Part shown: one piece after another, positions 15,783 to 19,759 of the stretch | Layout of the letters: each line of letters opens with the position of its first letter | Numbering within the stretch: the stretch's first letter is position 1 | Assembly: GCA_036376595.1 (NCBI GenBank) | Contig: DASVAA010000152.1 | Span: 1-19,759 of the forward strand | DNA: 19,759 nt | Source of the DNA: SMAG-U1939 sp036376595 | GTDB lineage: Bacteria > Chloroflexota > Ktedonobacteria > Ktedonobacterales > JADMIN01 | Direction of reading: 5' to 3' | The notes under the pieces: generated by a model | The model's database searches: none | Seen by the model: only the letters and a program-made list of their open reading frames with translations | What the model was told of the DNA's origin: nothing | Made by a program: the position numbers and the translations under genes

Positions 15783-15834
15783 GGGAAGGCGGCGCCTAGT
15801 CGCGGAGGGCCGCCGCCAGCGGAGGAGGAATGCT

Positions 15835-16383
15835 GTGCTCGGGGGAAATCGCTCTGCTTGCGCAGCGCGGGGTGGTCTGCCGGCGATCCTCGCGCTGCTC
15901 GCCGCGCTCACGGTGCTGCTCGCGGGCTGCGAAAGTGGCGGCGGCAGCGTGGCTTCGCGCACGCCGACCGCCACGACGGCGAGCGCCGCCGGTAGCCCGA
16001 CCTCCAACCCGACGCCGGAGACGATCAGCACGCCTGGCGCTCCGGTTGGCATTGCCGGCCTCTGCGCGCTCGCGCCCAGCGTCTCCGCCCAGCTCCCCAG
16101 CGACATCCCGCCCTACCCCAGCGCGCAGCTCCGCATCGGCTCGAATCAGAACGGCGGAGGCCTCTACGGTCTCTGCACCACCGCATCCGTGGCCGACGTG
16201 AAGAGCTTCTACGTCGCCAAGGTCCCTGAGAACGGCTGGAAGAATCTGTCCAGCACGAGCATCGGCGGGACCGATCAGATCGCGGCCACCAAGAGCACGA
16301 CGACGCTGACCATCACGATTCTGACCGACGGCCAGGTGAGCAGCGACACCGACATCATCATCGTCACCGGCACCAGCGGTTAG
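15835..16383 (+). CDS. Putative lipoprotein of unknown function
   Basis: 182 residues starting at a GTG with GGAGGAGG 6 nt upstream (15821-15828). A hydrophobic signal (about 15-29) ends in the lipobox LLAGC, with Cys32 as the lipidated residue. A Thr/Ser/Pro linker follows (about 38-70). The remainder is a small domain containing PPYPSAQLRIG, LYGLCTTASVADVKSFYVAKVPENGWK and a Thr-rich beta end. The segment VADVKSFY...ENGWK suggests a small alpha/beta fold seen in other surface lipoproteins, but I cannot name the family. An ATG at 15830 is in another frame and gives no lipobox. The stop overlaps the convergent HAD gene's stop by 3 bp. Confidence 0.78.
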   Translation: MLGGNRSACAARGGLPAILALLAALTVLLAGCESGGGSVASRTPTATTASAAGSPTSNPTPETISTPGAPVGIAGLCALAPSVSAQLPSDIPPYPSAQLRIGSNQNGGGLYGLCTTASVADVKSFYVAKVPENGWKNLSSTSIGGTDQIAATKSTTTLTITILTDGQVSSDTDIIIVTGTSG

Positions 16384-17060
16384 AAGTGCTCGCGCAGATC
16401 GGCGAACGTGGCCAGCGTCATCAGCGTGCCGTGGCCGTTGGGATGAATCTCCGCCTGCTCCAGCACCCAGGTGTGGGGGTGTGGCACGTAGACCGCGTTG
16501 AGGCCCGCCGCCAGCGCGGGATTGATGTCCGAGCGCGGCGAATTGCCGATCATCCACGTGTACTCAGGCTCCAGCGCCATCTCGTCCGCGATCCGCCGGT
16601 ACGCCGCCTCGTCCTTCTCCGGCACGATCACCGTGCGCTCGAAGTATGGCGCCAGCCCCGAGGCGTCGATCTTCATCTGCTGCTCGTCGTAGTCACCTTT
16701 GGTCAACAGTGCCAGCGCGTGCCGCGGGGCCAGATAGGCCAGCGTCGGCTCGACTGCCGGCAGCAGCTCCATCGGGTGCGCGCGGATGCGCTCGGCGAAG
16801 CCGTGGACCCGCGCGAGATCGCCGTCTGTCACCTCGCGCTCCGCCAGGCGGCGGAAGGCGGCTTCGAGGTTGCGCGCGAAGTTTGCCGCGCCATACGCCT
16901 TGCTGGCCCGCTCGATCTCATCCAGCACGGCCCGCACCTCAGCCGCCGCCAGCGTCGAATGCCCCACAAAGGCGATAAAGTCCTCGATGGCGCGCTCGAA
17001 GTAGATATTGTTCTCCCACAGCGTGTCATCGCCGTCGATCAGCAGAATCTGTCGCTCCAT
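16380..17060 (-). CDS. HAD-superfamily hydrolase
   Basis: 226 residues with all HAD motifs. Motif I is DGDDT (9-13; nucleophile D9 and acid D11), motif II is LLTKGD, the motif III lysine lies in VPEKDE, and motif IV is GNSPRSD. A four-helix cap follows motif I (about 20-95). Such proteins are usually cytoplasmic phosphatases of small phosphorylated metabolites; the substrate cannot be deduced. The ATG at 17060 is chosen over a start at 17171 because IDGDDTLW normally lies within the first ten residues and AAGGAGCG precedes it on the minus strand. It is convergent with the lipoprotein gene. Confidence 0.9.
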   Translation of the reverse strand: MERQILLIDGDDTLWENNIYFERAIEDFIAFVGHSTLAAAEVRAVLDEIERASKAYGAANFARNLEAAFRRLAEREVTDGDLARVHGFAERIRAHPMELLPAVEPTLAYLAPRHALALLTKGDYDEQQMKIDASGLAPYFERTVIVPEKDEAAYRRIADEMALEPEYTWMIGNSPRSDINPALAAGLNAVYVPHPHTWVLEQAEIHPNGHGTLMTLATFADLREHF

Positions 17061-17379
17061 GCTCGCTCCTTCGCGGCCCCGCCGGGTCGCGGGCCGCCGT
17101 TCTGTGGCATCTGCATGGTATCGCCTGGCGCGCCGTCGCACAAGGGGCACGGCAAGACGGGGAGCGGACACGCCAGCGGAGAGGCTGGTAGATACTCCAC
17201 GGCGTGTATCCCTCGGAGGTACTCAGTCGTACAGTCTATGCGGGGCGGGCGGTGTGGGAACCGAGCGGCGCATGTCTTGTATGCGCGCAACCTGCCCGTG
17301 TGGTAAACTGACGGCACCGCTTCGTTGCGGCGGCGCTTCACATCGCCGGCGGGGGCCGGAAGATTCGAGGATACGATCG
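17061..17379. other. Divergent intergenic region between the HAD and htrA genes
   Basis: This 319-nt region must hold the promoters of both flanking genes. A possible -10 box for htrA, TAAACT (17304-17309), is preceded by TGTGG but has no well-spaced -35 (TTGTAT at 17277-17282 is 21 bp away). GAGG (17367-17370) is the htrA ribosome binding site. No small gene, repeat or RNA was recognised. Confidence 0.35.
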
Positions 17380-18426
17380 ATGGGGTGGTTTCGGCGCTCT
17401 GGTGAGCATCCAGCGGTAGGTGGCTCCGGCAGCGGCATCGCCGCCGTGGACGACTCCGCCGCGCTCGACGCCTATTCGCGCAGCGTGGTGGATGTGGTCA
17501 AGAAGGTTGGCCCGGCGGTGGTGCAGATCGGCGTCACCAAGGCCGTCGAGGAACGCGGCTACGGCGGCGTGCTGCGGCGCGAGGCGCAAGGAGCCGGCAG
17601 CGGCGTGATCTTCACCCCCGACGGCTACATCTTGACCAATAGCCACGTCGTGGATGGCGCGCGGCGTATCGTCGTGACGCTGGCCGACGGCACCGACATG
17701 CCGGGCCAGGTGGTCGGCGCCGATAGCGATACCGACGTCGCCGTGGTGCGCATCGGCACCAACGGCAAGGGACTGCCCACTGCCGCGCTGGGTGACTCGG
17801 ATCACGTGGACGTCGGCCAGCTCGTGGTCGCCATCGGCAGCCCGGCGGGACTCCAGAGCACCGTCACCGCCGGCATCGTCAGCGCTGTGCATCGCACGCT
17901 CCCTGGCTACGGCGGGCGGCTGATCGAGGACATCATCCAGACCGACGCGCCGATCAACCCCGGCAACTCCGGCGGGCCGCTGGTGGACTCGCGCGGCCAG
18001 GTAATCGGCATCAACGTGGCTGTGCTGCAGATGACACAGGGCCTCTCGTTCGCCATCCCCATCAACACCGTCAAGTGGGTCGCCTCGTCGCTGATGCACG
18101 ACGGCGTGGTGCATCGCGCGCGCATAGGCATCGCCGGGCAGGAGGGCATCCTGCCGCAGTCGCTGCGCCACCAGCTCCACATCGAGAAGCCCTCGGCGGT
18201 CGAGGTGGTGCAGGTCGCGCCGGGCGGCCCCGCCGACCGCGCAGGCATTCGGCCCGGTGACGTGATCTACAAGATGGACGACCACCCCATCGCCACCGTC
18301 GAGGACATCCGCCACTACCTGGAGCGTATGCACGAGGGGACACAGGTGCGGGTCGCGCTGCTGCGCGGCTCACCCAGCGGCGTACAGTCCGCGTCGGCCA
18401 CTCTCGCGGTGCAGGTGCCGCGCTAG
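17380..18426 (+). CDS. HtrA/Deg-type serine protease with PDZ domain, no export signal
   Basis: 348 residues. The trypsin-like domain (about 35-235) carries the complete triad: His89 in TNSHVVDG, Asp119 in DTDVAVVRI and Ser197 in PGNSGGPL. One PDZ domain follows (about 262-335), with VVQVAPGGPADRAGIRPGDVIYKMDD. The family degrades misfolded proteins, usually outside the cytoplasmic membrane. Here the N-terminus (MGWFRRSGEHPAVGGSGSG) lacks a signal peptide or membrane segment. The open frame upstream to 17008 encodes none either, so a cytoplasmic location is suggested. The ATG at 17380 has GAGG 9 nt upstream. Confidence 0.93.
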   Translation: MGWFRRSGEHPAVGGSGSGIAAVDDSAALDAYSRSVVDVVKKVGPAVVQIGVTKAVEERGYGGVLRREAQGAGSGVIFTPDGYILTNSHVVDGARRIVVTLADGTDMPGQVVGADSDTDVAVVRIGTNGKGLPTAALGDSDHVDVGQLVVAIGSPAGLQSTVTAGIVSAVHRTLPGYGGRLIEDIIQTDAPINPGNSGGPLVDSRGQVIGINVAVLQMTQGLSFAIPINTVKWVASSLMHDGVVHRARIGIAGQEGILPQSLRHQLHIEKPSAVEVVQVAPGGPADRAGIRPGDVIYKMDDHPIATVEDIRHYLERMHEGTQVRVALLRGSPSGVQSASATLAVQVPR

Positions 18427-18469
18427 GGTCCGATGTGGCATCGGGTGGATGCATCTATGCGCCGTTGCC

Positions 18470-18475
18470 TATAAT
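18470..18475 (+). promoter_or_regulatory. -10 box (consensus TATAAT) of the pentapeptide-protein gene
   Basis: A consensus TATAAT lies at 18470-18475, 44 nt after the htrA stop. The -35 region is weak (GTGGAT, 18445-18450, spacer 19). Transcription would start near 18482, at the first arm of the leader hairpin. Confidence 0.6.
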
Positions 18476-18481
18476 CTCTCA

Positions 18482-18591
18482 ACGGACATCCTTCCGCGAG
18501 CCATCGGTGCCTGCTGATTCATCCAGGAAGCGTGTCCGGTGGACGACGTTGCCCGCCAGCCTCCAATATCACCGGGGGAGCGGGCATTTTT
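18482..18591 (+). ncRNA. Attenuator-like leader RNA of the pentapeptide-protein gene
   Basis: A long stem pairs CGGACA (18483-18488) and CTTCC (18491-18495) with GGAAG (18526-18530) and TGTCCG (18533-18538). It has a G-T pair and one mismatch between and encloses a 30-nt loop that can form ATCGG/CTGAT. GTCCGGTGGAC (18535-18545) can alternatively self-pair and would break this stem. An intrinsic terminator follows directly, ahead of the gene's ribosome binding site. The layout is that of a transcription attenuator or riboswitch, but no known class was recognised. Confidence 0.5.
18550..18591 (+). terminator. Intrinsic terminator upstream of the pentapeptide-protein gene
   Basis: TGCCCGC (18550-18556) pairs with GCGGGCA (18580-18586), with an inner CCTCC/GGGGG helix (18560-18564 with 18574-18578), followed by TTTTT (18587-18591). 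It lies between the -10 box and the ATG, so it either ends a short transcript or attenuates the gene. Confidence 0.75.
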
Positions 18592-18626
18592 GTGCGTCCG
18601 CCACGAGAAAGGAGCACAACCCAACC

Positions 18627-19070
18627 ATGAACATACAAGACCTGTTGGAAAGCTACGCCGCGGGCGAGCGCGAGTTCGCCGACGCCGACCTGCGCGGCGC
18701 CCAACTTGCCGGTGCGAGGCTGGCCGGGGTACGCCTGTCAGGCGCGGACCTCACCGCGGCGACGCTGAACGGCGCCGAGATGTGGGGAGCGGATCTCGCC
18801 AGAGCGCACTTGTCGGGTGCATCGCTGCGCAACGCCGACCTGCGGCGGGCGCGATTGGTGGGCGCGAACCTCCAGGGGGCGGACCTCTCCGGCGCGCTGC
18901 TGGTGGACGCCGACCTCAGCGGTGCGACCCTGCGCGGTGCGAACCTGAGCGGCGCGAATCTGTATTGTGCGCACCTGAGCGCCGCCCAGCGCATCGCCGC
19001 CATCGCGGCTGGCGCGCGCCTCTACGATCCCGCGCTGGCCTACGAGCGCCGCGCGGCAACGCCAGTGTAG
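18627..19070 (+). CDS. Pentapeptide-repeat protein
   Basis: 147 residues. Residues about 17-120 consist of tandem A(D/N/R)LXX units, for example DADLRGAQLAGARLAGVRL, GADLTAATLNGAEMWGADL and GANLQGADLSGALLVDADL. Such units fold into a right-handed quadrilateral beta helix. Some family members mimic DNA and bind gyrase, but most have no known role, and nothing here points to a target. There is no signal peptide, so it should be cytoplasmic. The ATG at 18627 has GAAAGGAG (18607-18614) 12 nt upstream, a slightly long spacing. The open frame upstream runs through the terminator and is not used. Expression is probably controlled by the leader at 18482-18591. Confidence 0.93.
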   Translation: MNIQDLLESYAAGEREFADADLRGAQLAGARLAGVRLSGADLTAATLNGAEMWGADLARAHLSGASLRNADLRRARLVGANLQGADLSGALLVDADLSGATLRGANLSGANLYCAHLSAAQRIAAIAAGARLYDPALAYERRAATPV

Positions 19071-19092
19071 CGGCAAGAGAACGACGAGTCCT

Positions 19093-19158
19093 GGCAGGCA
19101 AGGCGTTGGGGGGGAGCGCCCACTCGCGCTGCTCTCCCCTCCCCGTTTTCTTGCTGCC
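19093..19158. terminator. Imperfect inverted repeat between convergent genes, possible bidirectional terminator
   Basis: GGCA and GCAAG (19093-19102) pair with CTTGC and TGCC (19150-19158) as an outer stem with one bulged base. Inside, GGGGAG (19111-19116) pairs with CTCCCC (19134-19139). A GTTTTC tract lies at 19145-19150. Its place between the pentapeptide gene (ends 19070) and the convergent gene (ends 19300) suits termination from either side. The rest of 19071-19299 shows only a partial GGCGAGGCCTGTC repeat-like arm (about 19225-19237). Confidence 0.45.
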
Positions 19159-19299
19159 AAGACACCAAGGGATTGCCACATCCGCTCATTTCTGGGGTGG
19201 GGGCGCATGGCGTGCGCCGGCCACACGGCGAGGCCTGTCCATCAGGGACGGAGGTGGCGCACGACAGGCAAGCATGGAGCCAGATATGCGACCGCCGGC

Positions 19300-19731
19300 T
19301 CACCGCGCGCGGCGCTGCCGTCCGCGCGCCGCAACGCTGCCCGCGCCGAGCAGCACGACGCCGCCGGCCAGCAAGCCCGCACCCGTCACTGGCAGCACGG
19401 GGAACGGCGCGGTTTGGGCAGCCGTTGCGTGAGGCGGAGTATTGGTCGAGGCAGGGCCGTTGGTCGCCGTGCCGGCCGGCGAGGCAGTGTGCGTTGGCTG
19501 GCCGAAGCCCGCAGCCGTGCCGGGCGTGCGGGAGACTGCGGTCGCGGTTGCCGTTTGTTGAGGGGCGGAGCTCGTGTGCATTGGGGCACTGGCGCCGCCA
19601 CTGGCGGGAGCAGCCGTACTCAAGGTGTGTCCGAGATTTCCGCCCAGCACTGTAGTCGCCAGGATCAGGATCAGGCCGAAGCAGGCGGCGAGACCGCCGA
19701 CCCACTGCGCCGCGCGGGCGAGCGCGGGCAC
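19300..19731 (-). CDS. Cell-surface protein with LPVTG sorting signal (5' end uncertain)
   Basis: 143 residues are counted from a GTG at 19731. The frame stays open to the window edge, so the true start may lie outside. A hydrophobic segment (VGGLAACFGLILILATTVLG, about 11-30) is a signal or anchor. A Thr/Ala/Pro/Ser-rich stalk follows (about 38-108), poor in other residues and typical of a wall-spanning or surface-exposed region. The C-terminus has LPVTG (113-117), a hydrophobic stretch (118-134) and an arginine-rich tail (RGRQRRAR), the three-part layout of sortase substrates. No sortase gene is in the window. It could instead be a two-pass membrane protein. Confidence 0.7.
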   Translation of the reverse strand: MPALARAAQWVGGLAACFGLILILATTVLGGNLGHTLSTAAPASGGASAPMHTSSAPQQTATATAVSRTPGTAAGFGQPTHTASPAGTATNGPASTNTPPHATAAQTAPFPVLPVTGAGLLAGGVVLLGAGSVAARGRQRRAR

Positions 19732-19759
19732 CGTGCCCCGCGCCTGGCGGGAGCGCGTG

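Noticed and set aside
15830..16201. ATG-started 123-residue frame at 15830
   Set aside because: Its sequence is Arg/Ala/Ser/Pro-rich and shadow-like, while the GTG frame at 15835 gives a proper signal peptide and lipobox.

Overview
The window looks like chromosomal DNA from a high-GC bacterium, most plausibly a member of the Chloroflexota. That assignment is an inference. It rests on GC-rich coding sequence, a tryptophan T-box ahead of a trpS-led operon, several short GC-rich palindromic repeat families scattered through and between genes, and GTG/ATG starts with GGAGG-type ribosome binding sites. No rRNA, tRNA, phage or CRISPR locus was seen.

Layout. (1) 1-137: the end of an insertion element, with the first codons of a transposase-like gene on the minus strand and two subterminal repeats. 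(2) 146-11802: a long tryptophan supra-operon on the plus strand: promoter, Trp T-box riboswitch with terminator, trpS, trpE, trpG, a solo B3/4-domain protein, trpD, a metallo-beta-lactamase-fold protein, a trpC-trpF fusion, trpB, a DUF1963/YwqG-like gene of lower GC, and trpA. Several joints are ATGA overlaps (trpE/trpG, trpG/B3-4, trpCF/trpB). (3) 11848-13385: a minus-strand pair, an orphan ParA-like ATPase overlapping a small exported protein. (4) 13667-15663: metG behind a long, highly structured leader. (5) 15777-17060: a lipoprotein and a convergent HAD phosphatase. (6) 17380-18426: an HtrA-type protease with no export signal. (7) 18470-19070: a pentapeptide-repeat protein behind a short leader that ends in an intrinsic terminator. 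(8) 19300 to the right edge: a cell-surface protein with an LPVTG sorting signal on the minus strand.

How the genes work together. The operon encodes every step from chorismate to tryptophan plus the synthetase that charges it. One T-box with a UGG specifier reads uncharged tRNA-Trp and can gate the whole unit. Three extra genes (B3/4, MBL, DUF1963) travel inside it, and DUF1963 separates trpB from trpA, which are normally adjacent.

The most unusual aspect is repeat invasion of essential coding sequence. TrpA carries an in-frame, highly charged insertion of about 58 residues made of purine-rich GAGGACGCA-type repeats. TrpB has a perfect 20-bp palindrome in its N-terminal extension. TrpE and TrpG have repeat-like C-terminal tails. 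The same 24-nt palindrome as in the trpE tail forms a three-copy, 31-bp-period array just before trpC. The metG leader (possible pseudoknot plus strong hairpin) and the pentapeptide-gene leader are candidate cis-regulatory RNAs that I could not assign to a known class.
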